Assembly (NCBI GenBank): GCA_963714145.1
Contig: OY970235.1
Location: forward strand, 8,556,001 to 8,620,000
Length of the DNA: 64,000 bases
Reading direction: 5' to 3'
From: JBBWZH01 sp035544115
GTDB taxonomy: Bacteria; Actinomycetota; Actinomycetes; Mycobacteriales; CADCTP01
Translations under genes and position numbers: made by a program
Notes under the pieces: model-generated
What the model saw: only the letters and a program-made list of their open reading frames with translations
Database searches by the model: none
Told to the model about the DNA's origin: nothing
In this document: positions 36,615 to 47,574 of the stretch, one piece after another
Numbering within the stretch: the stretch's first letter is position 1
Layout of the letters: each line of letters begins with the position of its first letter

Positions 36615-37523
36615 ATGGCATCGGCGCTGTCACCCATTCCGATCGACGCGACCCCGCCACCACCATTGCGGCTCGGCCGCGCCCGGCTCTACCTGCGGCG
36701 CTTCGCGCGCAACCGCGGCGCGCTGGCCGGTCTGGTGATCTTCGTGGCGCTCGTCCTGTTCGCCGCGCTCGGCGGCCTGCTCACCCGGTGGGGATGGTCG
36801 GAGTCCGACTTCCTCGCGCTGACCCAGCCGCCGACCCCGGCCCACCCGTTCGGCACGAACCAGGGCGGCAACGACGTGCTGGCCGAGTGCGTCCACGGCC
36901 TGCAGCGGTCGCTGATCATCGCCCTGAGCGTGTCCGCGCTGACCACGGTGATCGCGGCGCTGGTCGGCGCCGGCGCGGCGTACATCGGCGGGCGGACGGA
37001 GCGGATAGCCCTCGCGGTCATCCACTTCCTGCTGGTGGTTCCGTCGTTCCTCATCCTGGCCCTGATCTCGAACAAGGTCGGCGGCGACTGGCGGGTGCTC
37101 ATCGTCGTGCTGACCGTCTTCGGCTGGATGCTCACCGCGCGCATCGTGTGGTCGGTCTCCACCTCGCTGCGGGAGCGCGACTACGTCCTGATGGCCGAGT
37201 TCATGGGCGTTTCCCGGTGGCGCATCGTGCTGCGGCACGTTGTCCCGCACCTGAGCTCGCTGCTGATCGTCACCCTGACGCTCGGCGTCGACAGCACCGT
37301 GCTGAACGAGACCGCGCTGAGCTTCCTCGGGTTCGGGGTCAAGACGCCGGACGTGTCGCTCGGCTCGCTGCTCGCCGACGGGTCCAGCACGATCTCCAGC
37401 GCGCCCTGGCTGTTCGCCTACCCGGCCGGGCTGCTCGTCCTGCTCACCGTCTCGGTGATGCTCATCGGCGACGGGCTGCGCGACGCGCTCGACCCCACCT
37501 CCACCGCCGGCGGGCGCGGATGA
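36615..37523 (+). CDS. Oligopeptide-type ABC transporter permease (DppC-like)
   Basis: This 302-residue partner permease starts one base after the first permease stops. The N-terminal helix (ALAGLVIFVALVLFAALGGL) is followed by HPFGTNQGGNDVLAECVHGL, the DppC/OppC signature preceding the permease core. The core helices include LIIALSVSALTTVIAALVGA and VIHFLLVVPSFLILALI. The EAA loop is FMGVSRWRIVLRHVVPHLSS. Family motifs LNETALSFLGFGVKTPDVSL and LLADG confirm the assignment. It forms the heterodimeric channel with the upstream gene. The stop overlaps the ATPase start (ATGA at 37520-37523), so the genes are translationally coupled. Confidence 0.93.
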   Translation: MASALSPIPIDATPPPPLRLGRARLYLRRFARNRGALAGLVIFVALVLFAALGGLLTRWGWSESDFLALTQPPTPAHPFGTNQGGNDVLAECVHGLQRSLIIALSVSALTTVIAALVGAGAAYIGGRTERIALAVIHFLLVVPSFLILALISNKVGGDWRVLIVVLTVFGWMLTARIVWSVSTSLRERDYVLMAEFMGVSRWRIVLRHVVPHLSSLLIVTLTLGVDSTVLNETALSFLGFGVKTPDVSLGSLLADGSSTISSAPWLFAYPAGLLVLLTVSVMLIGDGLRDALDPTSTAGGRG

Positions 37524-39547
37524 CCCAACCGGTGCTGTCGGTGCGCGACCTGCGGGTCAGCTTCCCGTCCGAGCACGGGCCGGTCGACGCGGTGCGCGGC
37601 ATCGACTTCGATGTCCATCCCGGCCGGACCCTCGCGCTGGTCGGCGAGTCCGGCTCGGGCAAGTCGGCGACAGCACTGAGCCTGATCGGGCTGCAGCCGC
37701 CGGCCGCGCGGGTGACCGGCGAGGTACTGCTGCGCGGGCGGCAACTGGTCGGGCTGGACGATCGCGGGATGTCGGCGGTGCGCGGCAACCAGATCGGCAT
37801 GGTGTTCCAGGACCCGCTGTCCGCGCTCACCCCGATCTACAGCGTCGGCCGCCAACTCGCCGACGCGGTGCGGGTGCACACCCGGCTGTCGAAGAGCCAG
37901 GCATGGGAGCGCGCCGTCGAGCTGCTCGACGTGGTCGGGATCCCGCAGCCGCGCTCGCGCGCCCGGGACTTCCCGCACCAGTTCTCCGGCGGCATGCGCC
38001 AGCGGGTCGTGATCGCGCTGGCGATCGTCAACGATCCCGACGTCATCGTCGCCGATGAGCCGACCACCGCCCTCGACGTCACCGTGCAGGCGCAGATCCT
38101 CGAGGTCCTCGAAGTGGCCAAGGAGCGCACCGGCGCCGGGGTCGTGCTGATCACCCACGACCTGAGCGTGGTGGCCGGCCACGCCGACGAGGTCGCGGTG
38201 ATGTACGCCGGGCGCATCGTCGAGCACGCCGGGGTCGACGACCTCTTCGCGGCGCCGGCGATGCCGTACACGCTGGGCCTGCTCGGCTCGGTCCCGCGGC
38301 CGGACGCGCGACACCGGCTGCCTCTCGTTCCGATCGAGGGGGAGCCGCCGGCGCCGCTGCACCGGCCGGACGGATGCCCGTTCGCGCCGCGCTGCCCGCT
38401 CGCGGTCGAGGCGTGCCGGGAGAAGGAGCCGGCGCTGGTCGAGGTGGGCATCGGCCACACCAGCGCCTGCCTGCGTACCGCGGAGGTGATCGGCCGCCGG
38501 CCGGACGAGGTCTTCCCGCGCGCCCTGTTCGTCGCCGCCGAGGACGCCGCCGGCGGCGAGACGGTGCTGCGGGTCCGCGACCTGCGGCGCACGTACCCGA
38601 TCACGAAAGGTGCGCTGCGGCGCCGCCGGGTCGGCACCCTGTACGCGGTCGCGGACGTGAGCTTCGAGATCCATGCCGGCGAGACGTTCTGCCTCGTCGG
38701 GGAATCCGGCAGTGGCAAGACCACCGCGTTGCTGGAGATCCTGCGGCTGCGGGCACCGGAGTCCGGTTCGGTGGAGGTGCTCGGCGTCGACGTCGGCACG
38801 AGCCCGGCACCGGACATCGCGCGGACCCTGCGCCGCGCCGTCCAGATCGTCATGCAGGACCCGCAGGCCTCGCTCGACCCGCGGCTGCCGGCCTTCGAGC
38901 TGCTCGCCGAGCCGCTGCGCGCCGCCGGCCAGGACGCGACGGCGACCCGCGAACGCGTCCACGAACTGCTCGACCTGGTGGGCCTTCCAGCCGATTCCCT
39001 CGACCGCTTCCCGGCCGCGTTCTCGGGCGGGCAGCGGCAGCGGCTGGCCATCGCCCGCGCACTGGCCACCCGTCCGCAACTCGTCGTCCTCGACGAGCCG
39101 GTCTCGGCCCTGGACGTGTCGGTGCAGGCCAGCGTGCTCAACCTGGTCGCCCGGTTGAAGGCCGAGCTCGGCCTCGCCTATCTCGTCGTCGCCCACGACC
39201 TGGCGGTTGTGCGCCACATCGCGGACCGGATCGCGGTGATGTACCTCGGCCACATCGTCGAGTCCGGCCCGGCCGAGGCGCTGTTCGCGACGCCGCGACA
39301 CCCGTACACGCAAGCGTTGTTGTCCGCGGCGCCGATCCCCGACCCGGTCCGCGAGCGGACCCGGAAGCGGATCGTGCTGACCGGGGAGCAGCCCAGCGCC
39401 ACCGGGCTGCCGGCCGGGTGCGTCTTCGTCGACCGCTGCCCGCTGCGACCGACCCTTCCGGACGACGTCCAGCTCCGTTGCCGCGGCGAACCGCCGCGGC
39501 TGCGCGGCGCCGCGACCGGGACCGAGGTCGCCTGCCACGCCGTCTGA
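37520..39547 (+). CDS. Fused double ABC ATPase (DppD-DppF fusion)
   Basis: The 675-residue protein starts at ATG 37520 and carries two complete nucleotide-binding domains. The first has Walker A GESGSGKSA (about residue 43), signature FSGGMRQRV and Walker B VIVADEPTTALD, then a Cys-containing oligopeptide-ATPase tail (RCPLAVEACREKEPAL). The second, from about residue 350, has Walker A GESGSGKTT, signature FSGGQRQRLAIARAL, Walker B LVVLDEPVSALD, and a second Cys tail (CVFVDRCPLRP). In many bacteria these are two genes (DppD and DppF); the fused form is common in actinobacteria. It powers the two preceding permeases. The Cys-rich tails may bind an iron-sulfur cluster, as in DppD. Confidence 0.94.
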   Translation: MTQPVLSVRDLRVSFPSEHGPVDAVRGIDFDVHPGRTLALVGESGSGKSATALSLIGLQPPAARVTGEVLLRGRQLVGLDDRGMSAVRGNQIGMVFQDPLSALTPIYSVGRQLADAVRVHTRLSKSQAWERAVELLDVVGIPQPRSRARDFPHQFSGGMRQRVVIALAIVNDPDVIVADEPTTALDVTVQAQILEVLEVAKERTGAGVVLITHDLSVVAGHADEVAVMYAGRIVEHAGVDDLFAAPAMPYTLGLLGSVPRPDARHRLPLVPIEGEPPAPLHRPDGCPFAPRCPLAVEACREKEPALVEVGIGHTSACLRTAEVIGRRPDEVFPRALFVAAEDAAGGETVLRVRDLRRTYPITKGALRRRRVGTLYAVADVSFEIHAGETFCLVGESGSGKTTALLEILRLRAPESGSVEVLGVDVGTSPAPDIARTLRRAVQIVMQDPQASLDPRLPAFELLAEPLRAAGQDATATRERVHELLDLVGLPADSLDRFPAAFSGGQRQRLAIARALATRPQLVVLDEPVSALDVSVQASVLNLVARLKAELGLAYLVVAHDLAVVRHIADRIAVMYLGHIVESGPAEALFATPRHPYTQALLSAAPIPDPVRERTRKRIVLTGEQPSATGLPAGCVFVDRCPLRPTLPDDVQLRCRGEPPRLRGAATGTEVACHAV

Positions 39548-39595
39548 TCCGCCCAGCCGACCCCCTCGACGCCGACCGACCAGGAGGAACCGCCG

Positions 39596-41305
39596 ATGCC
39601 ATCGGAGTTCAGGCGATCTGCCGTACCGCAGCGCGGGAGGCCGATCTACTGGCTGACCGCGTTCGCCGCGACCCTGACTGTCGCGGTCACCGGCTGCACG
39701 AGCCCCGCGCCGGACTCGAAGAGCTCGCAGACCGTCGACAAGGCGCCGGCCGACGTCGACTACAACCCGCAGCCGTACGAGAACATCAAGGACGGCGGGA
39801 CGCTGCGCTATCCCGGTTCGGTCTTCGACCAGGGCAACCCGTTCCACGCCGACGCCAACCTCACCGCGGCCCGGTTCTGGTTCTGGTACAACGCCGACGC
39901 GATCACCTATTCGCCGACCGGCGAGGTGCAGTACAACCCGGACTACTTCACCGACGTCAAGGTGGACGTCGTCGACGGCAACCAGCGGGTCACGATCACG
40001 ATCAACCCGAAGGCCACCTTCAACGACGGCACACCCATCGACTACCACGCGATCGAGGCCACCTGGAAGGCCGACAACGGCTCGGACAAGAAATACTTCG
40101 CGAGCGATCCGGTCCACTTCTCGAAGATCACCTCGGTGCACGCCGGCAGCAACGACAAGCAGGCGGTCATCGAGTTCCAGGGCGTCAACGCCTGGTGGTC
40201 GTCGCTGTTCACGAGCTTCCTGAACCCGAAGGCGGCGGCTGACCCGGACACGTACAACACCGCCTACCTGGGCAAGGTGCAACCGCAATGGGGTGCCGGT
40301 CCGTACACGGTGACCTCGTACAACGCCAAGACCGGCGACGCGACGTTCGAGCGCAACCCGAAGTGGTGGGGCCGGCGCGGCAAGCTCGACAAGCGGGTCC
40401 TGGTCGGGCTCGACAGCGCCGCGGCGGTCAACGCGTTCCGCAACGGCGAGCTGGACTACGCGGCGACCGGGACCGCGGACGGGCTCAAGCAGATCTCGAA
40501 CGTGAAGGGCACTCAGATCCGCCGCGGCGGCAGCCCCTTCGAGTACTACCTGGACCTCAACGCCCGGGCTCCGTTGCTGAAGGAACCGGCGGTACGCAAG
40601 GCGATCCTGGAGAGCGTCGACCGCAAACAGATCGCGCAGATCGCATTCCAGGGGCTGAACTACAGCGAGCCGTTGCCGGGGTCGGCGGTCCTCTACTCCT
40701 TCCAGGACGGCTACCACGACAACGTCTCCGACGTCATCAAGTACGACCCGGCCGTCGCGAAGCAGGAACTCGACGCCGCCGGCTGGAAGGCCGGCAGCGA
40801 CGGTGTCCGGGCCAAGGACGGGAAGCGCCTCGAGTTGGGCTACACCCTCATCGGTGACGACCCGCTGGACAAGGCCACCGGCAACGCGTTCGCCGCCCAG
40901 CTCAAGCAGATCGGCGTCAAGCTGACCATCAAGCCGACCTCGGAGAACGACTTCGACTCGGTCATCACCGGTCGCAAATTCGACCTGTTCCTGGTCGGCA
41001 ACCGGTCGCTCGACCCGTTCGGCGCCCAGTACCTGGACGGCTTCTACGGCAGCCAGAGCAACGAGAACCTCACCGGGGTCGGAACCCCCGCGCTGGACGC
41101 GAAGATCAAGGCCGCGACGAACATCGCCGATCCGGCCAAGCAGATCGCCGAAGCCAACGTGATCGAACGCGAGGCGCTGGCGCTCTACGGGCTCATCCCG
41201 CTCTACAGCGGCCCGTCGATCTACGCCGTGCCGGAGAAGTTGGCCAATGTCGGCGCGACCATCTTCGGCACGCCGCTGCCAGAGACAGTCGGCTGGCAGA
41301 AGTAG
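39596..41305 (+). CDS. Family 5 ABC substrate-binding lipoprotein
   Basis: The 569-residue protein starts at ATG 39596 with AGGAGGAA upstream. A lipoprotein signal (YWLTAFAATLTVAVTGC) ends at a lipobox Cys. The SBP_bac_5 fold follows: TLRYPGSVFDQGNPFHADA, ATFNDGTPIDYHAIEATW, WGAGPYTVTSYNAKTGDATF and ERNPKWWGRRGKLDK, with C-terminal NLTGVGTPALDAKIKAA. Proteins of this family bind di/oligopeptides, nickel, heme or other small solutes and deliver them to DppBC-type permeases. It is the last gene of the operon and is followed by a terminator. The leader peptide upstream of the operon hints at a sulfur source such as a cysteinyl peptide; this is inference only. Confidence 0.93.
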   Translation: MPSEFRRSAVPQRGRPIYWLTAFAATLTVAVTGCTSPAPDSKSSQTVDKAPADVDYNPQPYENIKDGGTLRYPGSVFDQGNPFHADANLTAARFWFWYNADAITYSPTGEVQYNPDYFTDVKVDVVDGNQRVTITINPKATFNDGTPIDYHAIEATWKADNGSDKKYFASDPVHFSKITSVHAGSNDKQAVIEFQGVNAWWSSLFTSFLNPKAAADPDTYNTAYLGKVQPQWGAGPYTVTSYNAKTGDATFERNPKWWGRRGKLDKRVLVGLDSAAAVNAFRNGELDYAATGTADGLKQISNVKGTQIRRGGSPFEYYLDLNARAPLLKEPAVRKAILESVDRKQIAQIAFQGLNYSEPLPGSAVLYSFQDGYHDNVSDVIKYDPAVAKQELDAAGWKAGSDGVRAKDGKRLELGYTLIGDDPLDKATGNAFAAQLKQIGVKLTIKPTSENDFDSVITGRKFDLFLVGNRSLDPFGAQYLDGFYGSQSNENLTGVGTPALDAKIKAATNIADPAKQIAEANVIEREALALYGLIPLYSGPSIYAVPEKLANVGATIFGTPLPETVGWQK

Positions 41306-41322
41306 TCAGCCCGGTCCGAGCC

Positions 41323-41360
41323 GGGATGGGCGTCGCCGCGCAGGCGGTGGCGCCCATCCC
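41323..41360. terminator. Hairpin terminator of the ABC operon
   Basis: Perfect 10-bp arms, GGGATGGGCG (41323-41332) and CGCCCATCCC (41351-41360), begin 18 bp after the binding-protein stop. An inner CGCC/GGCG pairing extends the stem. There is no T-tract. Confidence 0.75.
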
Positions 41361-41531
41361 GCCGGTGACCGACCACGCCGGCCCGACGGACGCCGGCCGG
41401 CGGCGGTCAGCACGGCCTCGACGATCCGCTCGTGCCGGTCCTGCGAGGATGTGTTCCGGGTCGACCGTGCCGCCGGGGTCCATACCGGCGCCGGCCGGGC
41501 CGGTGTCCGCACCTCCGCAGACAGGTTGTCG

Positions 41532-42182
41532 ATGCGTCTTCATCCAGGCGAGACCGAGGCCGTTGGCTGGCGGGTGCTGCCTGTGCTCGACGCGGTCCGG
41601 CAGCTGCACGATGCGTCACCGGACGTCACCGGACGGCCGCGGGTGATCGCGATCGACGGCCGGGGCGGCGCCGGCAAGACGACCCTGGCCGAGCGGCTGC
41701 GCACGGCGGTGCCCAACTCCGCCATCGTGCACACCGACGACATCGCCTGGAACCACGCCTACTTCGACTGGGGCGCCGTGCTCGCCGAGAACATCCTGCG
41801 ACCCCTGCACCGGGGTGCGGCGGTGGACTTCCGCCCGGCTGCCTGGATCGCCCACGACCGGCCCGGATCGATCACTGTCCCGGCCGGTGCCGACGTCATC
41901 TGGGTCGAGGGCACCGGCATCGTCCGCGACGAGCTCGCCCCGTGGTTGGACGCCTCGGTGTGGATGCAGGGTGACCTGGACGAGCAGGAGCGCCTGCTGG
42001 TCGTCCGCGACGGTGACTCCCCCGAGCAGCTGGAGCACGTGGCGAAGTGGCTGCTGGAGGAACTGCCGTTCCTGCTGCGGGAACAGCCGTGGGCCCGCGC
42101 CACCATGATCGTCGCCGGCCCGCCGCAGCTCGACCACGACCCGGACACCGAGCTGGTCGTCGCCCCGCCGACCACCTCCTAG
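41532..42182 (+). CDS. Uridine-kinase-like P-loop NTPase
   Basis: A 216-residue protein starts at ATG 41532 (MRLHPGETEAVGW). The P-loop is IDGRGGAGKTTLAERL at about residues 40-55. It is followed by VHTDDIAWNHAYFDW, resembling the substrate-binding DD motif of uridine kinase/phosphoribulokinase relatives, and VIWVEGTGIVRDEL (Walker B-like). The C-terminus has WLLEELPFLLREQPWARA and a DPDTELVV tail typical of actinobacterial uridine kinase-like proteins. Whether it phosphorylates a nucleoside is unproven. It lies downstream of the ABC operon terminator, so it is probably transcribed separately, and it converges with the ECF sigma gene. Confidence 0.82.
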   Translation: MRLHPGETEAVGWRVLPVLDAVRQLHDASPDVTGRPRVIAIDGRGGAGKTTLAERLRTAVPNSAIVHTDDIAWNHAYFDWGAVLAENILRPLHRGAAVDFRPAAWIAHDRPGSITVPAGADVIWVEGTGIVRDELAPWLDASVWMQGDLDEQERLLVVRDGDSPEQLEHVAKWLLEELPFLLREQPWARATMIVAGPPQLDHDPDTELVVAPPTTS

Positions 42183-42221
42183 CCTCGATCTCTCGTCCGT
42201 CCCACCGCGCGGGCCGATCTG

Positions 42222-43478
42222 TCAGACGACCGGCTGCTCCGCGGTCTGGTCGACGGTTTCGGCGAGGCGGCGGGCCAGGTAGCGGCGTTCGGCGTCGGTG
42301 CGGGCGTGGGTGAGGGCCTGCCGGTAGGCGGCCGCGGCCTCGGCCCGGTGGTCGAGCCGGCGCAGGAGGTCGGCTCGGGTGGCGGCGAGGAGGTGGTAGG
42401 TGGCCAGTTGCGGCGAGTCGGCGAGCAGGTCGAGGAGTTCGAGGCCGGCGGCGGGCCCGTCGGCCATGGCCACGGCGACCGCGTGGTTGAGGCGGATGAC
42501 CGGGGTCGGGTTGAGGTCGATGAGGCGGGCGTAGAGGGTGGCGATCCGGGGCCAGTCGGTGGCGGAGGCGTCGGGGGCGAGAGCGTGGCAGGCGGCGATG
42601 GCGGCCTGGAGCTGGTAGGGGCCGGGGCAGCCGTGGGCCGCCGCGGTGTCCAGCAGGGCAAGGCCTTCGGCGCTGGCGGCGGCGTCCCAGCGCGATCTGT
42701 CCTGATCGGACAGTGCGACCAGGTCGCCGGCTTCGTCGATGCGGGCGGCGCACCGGGAGTGCTGCAGGAGCAGCAGGGACAGCAGGCCGAGGATCTCGGG
42801 TTCGTCCGGCATCAGCCGGGCGACCATGCGGGCCAGGTGGATGGCCTCCGCGCACAGGTCCGGCCGCAGCGGGTGCGGGCCGGACGTGGCCGCGTAGCCC
42901 TCGGTGAACAGCAGGTAGAGCACCCCGAGCACGCCGCCGATCCGTTCGGCCAGCAGGTGCGCGGGCGGCACCCGGTACGGGATGCCAGCAGCGCGGATCT
43001 TGCGCTTGGTGCGCACGATCCGTTGCGCCATCGCGGTTTCCGACACCAGGAAGGCGCGGGCGATCTCCGGCGTGGTCAGCCCGGCGAGGGTGCGGAGGGT
43101 GAGCGCCACCCGGCCCTCGAGCGGGAGGGCCGGGTGGCAGCAGGTGAAGATCAGCCGCAGCCGCTCGTCCGGGAACGGGTCGATCTCGCCGGCCCGGCTC
43201 TGCGCTGCCATGGTGGCGAGCTCCGGCAGCTTCGCCGCCTCGGTGGCCGACCGGCGCAGCACGTTCAACGCGTGGTTGCGGGCGGTCGTGGTCAGCCAGG
43301 CGCCGGGGTTGGCCGGGATGCCGTCGCGTGGCCAGCGCTCGGCCGCCCGCGCCACAGCTTCCTGCGCGCACTCCTCGGCGAGGTCCCAGTCACCGGTCAT
43401 CCGGATCAGGTACGCCACGACCCGGCCCCACTCCAGCCGGAACGCCTGGGTCAGCGCGAGTGAGCTCAGCCCGTCCAC
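42222..43478 (-). CDS. ECF sigma factor with long C-terminal extension (ECF42-type, DUF6596)
   Basis: The 418-residue sigma factor starts at GTG 43478, inside the YCII gene. Region 2 includes VVAYLIRMTGDWDLAEECAQ, with RWPRDGIPANPGAWLTTTAR; region 4 has GLTTPEIARAFLVSETAMAQ and RIVRTKRKI. About 240 residues follow, with the family extension: RIGGVLGVLYLLFTEGYAAT and a TPR-like C-terminal part (HRAEAAAAYRQALTHARTDAERR is read through it). This is the ECF42 layout, where the extension is needed for activity and no classical anti-sigma exists. The overlapping DGPF/YCII gene is its usual partner and target. Role: stress-responsive transcription, with an unknown signal. Confidence 0.92.
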   Translation of the reverse strand: MDGLSSLALTQAFRLEWGRVVAYLIRMTGDWDLAEECAQEAVARAAERWPRDGIPANPGAWLTTTARNHALNVLRRSATEAAKLPELATMAAQSRAGEIDPFPDERLRLIFTCCHPALPLEGRVALTLRTLAGLTTPEIARAFLVSETAMAQRIVRTKRKIRAAGIPYRVPPAHLLAERIGGVLGVLYLLFTEGYAATSGPHPLRPDLCAEAIHLARMVARLMPDEPEILGLLSLLLLQHSRCAARIDEAGDLVALSDQDRSRWDAAASAEGLALLDTAAAHGCPGPYQLQAAIAACHALAPDASATDWPRIATLYARLIDLNPTPVIRLNHAVAVAMADGPAAGLELLDLLADSPQLATYHLLAATRADLLRRLDHRAEAAAAYRQALTHARTDAERRYLARRLAETVDQTAEQPVV

Positions 43479-43798
43479 ACCGGCCTGACCTCGACCGAAC
43501 CCCACCGGGCGGTCGGGTGCCGGGACGCGACCTCGATGGCCTCGTCCAGGTTGGCGCACTCCAGCAGGTCGTAGCCGAGGATCTGCTCGTACGTCTCAGC
43601 GAACGGGCCGTCGGACAGCAGCACCTGCCCGTCCCGCACCCGCACCGTCGTCGCGCTCCCCGCCGGCCCCAACTGATCGCCGGACCGGCGCACGCCGCGG
43701 GCGGTCATCTCCGCCGTCCACGCCCTCGCCGGGGCCATCTCCTCGTCCGACGGCTCCCGCCCCGGCTCGACCCCGCACACCAGCATCAGGTACCGCAC
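43466..43798 (-). CDS. YCII/DGPF-domain protein, partner of the ECF sigma factor
   Basis: A 110-residue cytoplasmic protein. GTG 43798 (VRYLMLVCGVE) is preferred because GAGGAGG lies 10 nt upstream and YCII proteins start this way; ATG 43825 is in frame and possible. The domain has the DGPFAETYEQILGYDLLE motif that names the DGPF group, and ASRHPTARWGSVEVRPVW at the end. YCII proteins form dimers with a ferredoxin-like fold, and their reaction is not established. The stop overlaps the sigma start by 13 bp, giving translational coupling. The family is regularly encoded beside ECF42 sigma factors and is taken to be under their control. Confidence 0.9.
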   Translation of the reverse strand: MRYLMLVCGVEPGREPSDEEMAPARAWTAEMTARGVRRSGDQLGPAGSATTVRVRDGQVLLSDGPFAETYEQILGYDLLECANLDEAIEVASRHPTARWGSVEVRPVWTG

Positions 43799-43918
43799 CG
43801 CTCCGCTACCTCCTCGACGCGTCATGGTCGCACCACCTGCACCGGCGGCGAACCGCACCGATCGAGGGATCCGGCGGGCCCCCACACCACCGCCGGATCC
43901 CAGACCGCATCCACGTCG

Positions 43919-44395
43919 TCAGGAGACGACGAACACCTGGCCCACGGGCTCTCGCCAGCTTCCCTTGACGATGGTCAGCTCCACCAGCCAGAGGGCGTCC
44001 TCGGCCAGGTTGCCGCTCTTCCATGGACCCAGGTACGGGGCGTTGTGACCCGCGGTCGTCGCGGTGCGGCCGATGCTGGTGATCTTGCCTTCGACACCGC
44101 AGCTGTCGGTCGCGCCGTCGAACGCGATGAGCGCGTCGCCGGGATCGGTCACGCCGTCACCGTTGAGATCACTTCCCGGAGTCGGGTCCTGGTTCCAGTA
44201 GACCGTCCCGGCATAGAGGCCGGTCGGCGGATGGAAGAGATCAATGGCCACTTCCCCCGGCGGGACGGGAGGCGGCTCGAAAATGCGGCTCACGGTGCAT
44301 GGATAGGGGTCGCCGAAAGCGGCCGACGGCACCACGGCAAGTGCCGTCGACAGCGCCACCGCCCCGACCAGAGCAATCAATATTCGTCGCATCAT
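43919..44395 (-). CDS. Secreted protein with dockerin/EF-hand-like loop
   Basis: The 158-residue protein starts at ATG 44395, preceded by AAAGGG 3 nt away (a second ATG follows). A Sec signal (RRILIALVGAVALSTALAVV) ends near SAAFG. The mature part contains DLNGDGVTDPGDALIAFDG, a calcium-binding EF-hand or dockerin-type loop with Asp, Asn and Asp ligands. Two cysteines (YPCTVS and DSCGVE) could pair. It ends GQVFVVS. No enzymatic domain is recognised; an extracellular structural or binding role is plausible. It is followed by the YCII-sigma pair on the same strand after a gap, with no sign of cotranscription. Confidence 0.75.
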   Translation of the reverse strand: MMRRILIALVGAVALSTALAVVPSAAFGDPYPCTVSRIFEPPPVPPGEVAIDLFHPPTGLYAGTVYWNQDPTPGSDLNGDGVTDPGDALIAFDGATDSCGVEGKITSIGRTATTAGHNAPYLGPWKSGNLAEDALWLVELTIVKGSWREPVGQVFVVS

Positions 44396-44478
44396 CGTCC
44401 CTTTCGGATCGGACATCTATCACCGGCGAGGCCAGCGTGACAGGAATCCGAGTTGCCAGATATTGGCGGTTTCGCCAA

Positions 44479-44706
44479 CTACACCGCCGGCTGGCGCCCG
44501 CTACCGACGAGCCATTTCGTGACGGCGACGGCGGCTCCGACGCGGGAGGCCACGCCCAACTTGAGAATGATCCTGCTGACGTGCGCCCGGACCGTCCGTT
44601 CCGCGATCCCGAGTGCCCGGGCGATCTCCCGGTCCGTCATGTCCGCCGCGACGAGCAGCAGAACCTCCTGCTCGCGCCTGCTCAAGGTCGCGATGTCGGA
44701 TGCCAC
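44479..44706 (-). CDS. Stand-alone LuxR-type helix-turn-helix protein
   Basis: A 75-residue protein starts at GTG 44706, with GGAGGGGAGG just upstream; GTG 44736 would add ten residues. It consists almost only of a LuxR DNA-binding domain: LSRREQEVLLLVAADMTDRE, IARALGIAERTVRAHVSRII and LKLGVASRVGAAV. No receiver or ligand-binding domain is present, unlike typical NarL or LuxR proteins of more than 200 residues. It could be a small autonomous regulator such as GerE, or the tail of a decayed gene; the good ribosome site favours a real gene. It lies between katG and the secreted dockerin-like protein. Confidence 0.72.
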   Translation of the reverse strand: MASDIATLSRREQEVLLLVAADMTDREIARALGIAERTVRAHVSRIILKLGVASRVGAAVAVTKWLVGSGRQPAV

Positions 44707-44795
44707 GCGGCCTCCCCTCCGCCCGTGTCGTGACACCCCTACGACACGCGGGAAGCCCGCCGTTCGACACCCGCGGTCGAAACGACCGGCAGGCT

Positions 44796-44825
44796 GGTCC
44801 GGGTCGGTCGGGGCCGACCCGGACC
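44796..44825. terminator. Hairpin terminator after katG
   Basis: Perfect 12-bp arms, GGTCCGGGTCGG and CCGACCCGGACC, with a 6-nt loop lie 8 bp beyond the katG stop. This should end the furA-katG transcript before the LuxR-type gene. Confidence 0.8.
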
Positions 44826-44833
44826 AGCGGCCG

Positions 44834-47014
<2,181 letters not shown>

Positions 47015-47096
47015 GTCGTTGTCTCCTGTCCGCGGGGTTGGCGTCATCTGAAGGATTTGGGGCGCATGCGGCGGGGTGGCCTGAGGGCCGCTCGGG

Positions 47097-47558
47097 TCAG
47101 CCGGGCAATCCGCGACCGGCGGTCTCGGCGCAATTGGGGCACCGGCCCCAGTAGATGACCTCGGCCTCGCCGATCTCGTAGCCGGCGTCGTCCGCCGCGG
47201 TCAGGCACGGAGCGCGGCCGACCGCGCAGTCCACGTCGGCGATGGCGCCGCAGGTCCGGCAGACGGCGTGGTGGTGGTTGTCGTCGGTCTGCGGTTCGTA
47301 GCGGGCGACGGAACCCATCGGCTGGAATCTCCGCAGCAGGCCCGCGTCGGTCAGCGCCCGGAGCACGTCGTAGACGGCCTGGTGGGAGACCACGCCGAGG
47401 TCCTGCCGGACCAGGCCGATGATCGACTCGGTGTCGGCGTGCGGGTGCGCGTGCACCGCGGCCAGCACCGCGAGCCGGGGTCTGGTCACCCGCCGGCCAT
47501 TGTCGCGCAGCATGCGCTGGAATTCCGCCTCAGTCGGCACGGCGCGAGTCTGGAACAC
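47097..47558 (-). CDS. furA: Fur-family repressor of katG (FurA/CatR-like)
   Basis: A 153-residue metalloregulator starts at GTG 47558. The N-terminal winged helix contains RVTRPRLAVLAAVHAHPHAD and LGVVSHQAVYDVLRALTDAG. Metal ligands lie in DDNHHHAVCRTCGAIADVDC, and a second zinc pair is GRCPNCAET. In mycobacteria and streptomycetes FurA (CatR) senses peroxide or iron and represses itself and katG; the operon order here is the same. A perfect dyad lies 17-32 bp upstream of the start. No Shine-Dalgarno is obvious, so translation from a very short leader is likely, as described for mycobacterial furA. Confidence 0.93.
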   Translation of the reverse strand: MFQTRAVPTEAEFQRMLRDNGRRVTRPRLAVLAAVHAHPHADTESIIGLVRQDLGVVSHQAVYDVLRALTDAGLLRRFQPMGSVARYEPQTDDNHHHAVCRTCGAIADVDCAVGRAPCLTAADDAGYEIGEAEVIYWGRCPNCAETAGRGLPG

Positions 47559-47574
47559 AATCTGGAATCAATCA

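Noticed and set aside
37418..40717. 1099-codon minus-strand open frame opposite the ABC ATPase and binding protein
   Set aside because: It mirrors high-GC codon bias of the real genes on the plus strand; the translation is Arg/Val/Asp-rich with no family motifs, whereas the plus strand has complete ABC motifs.
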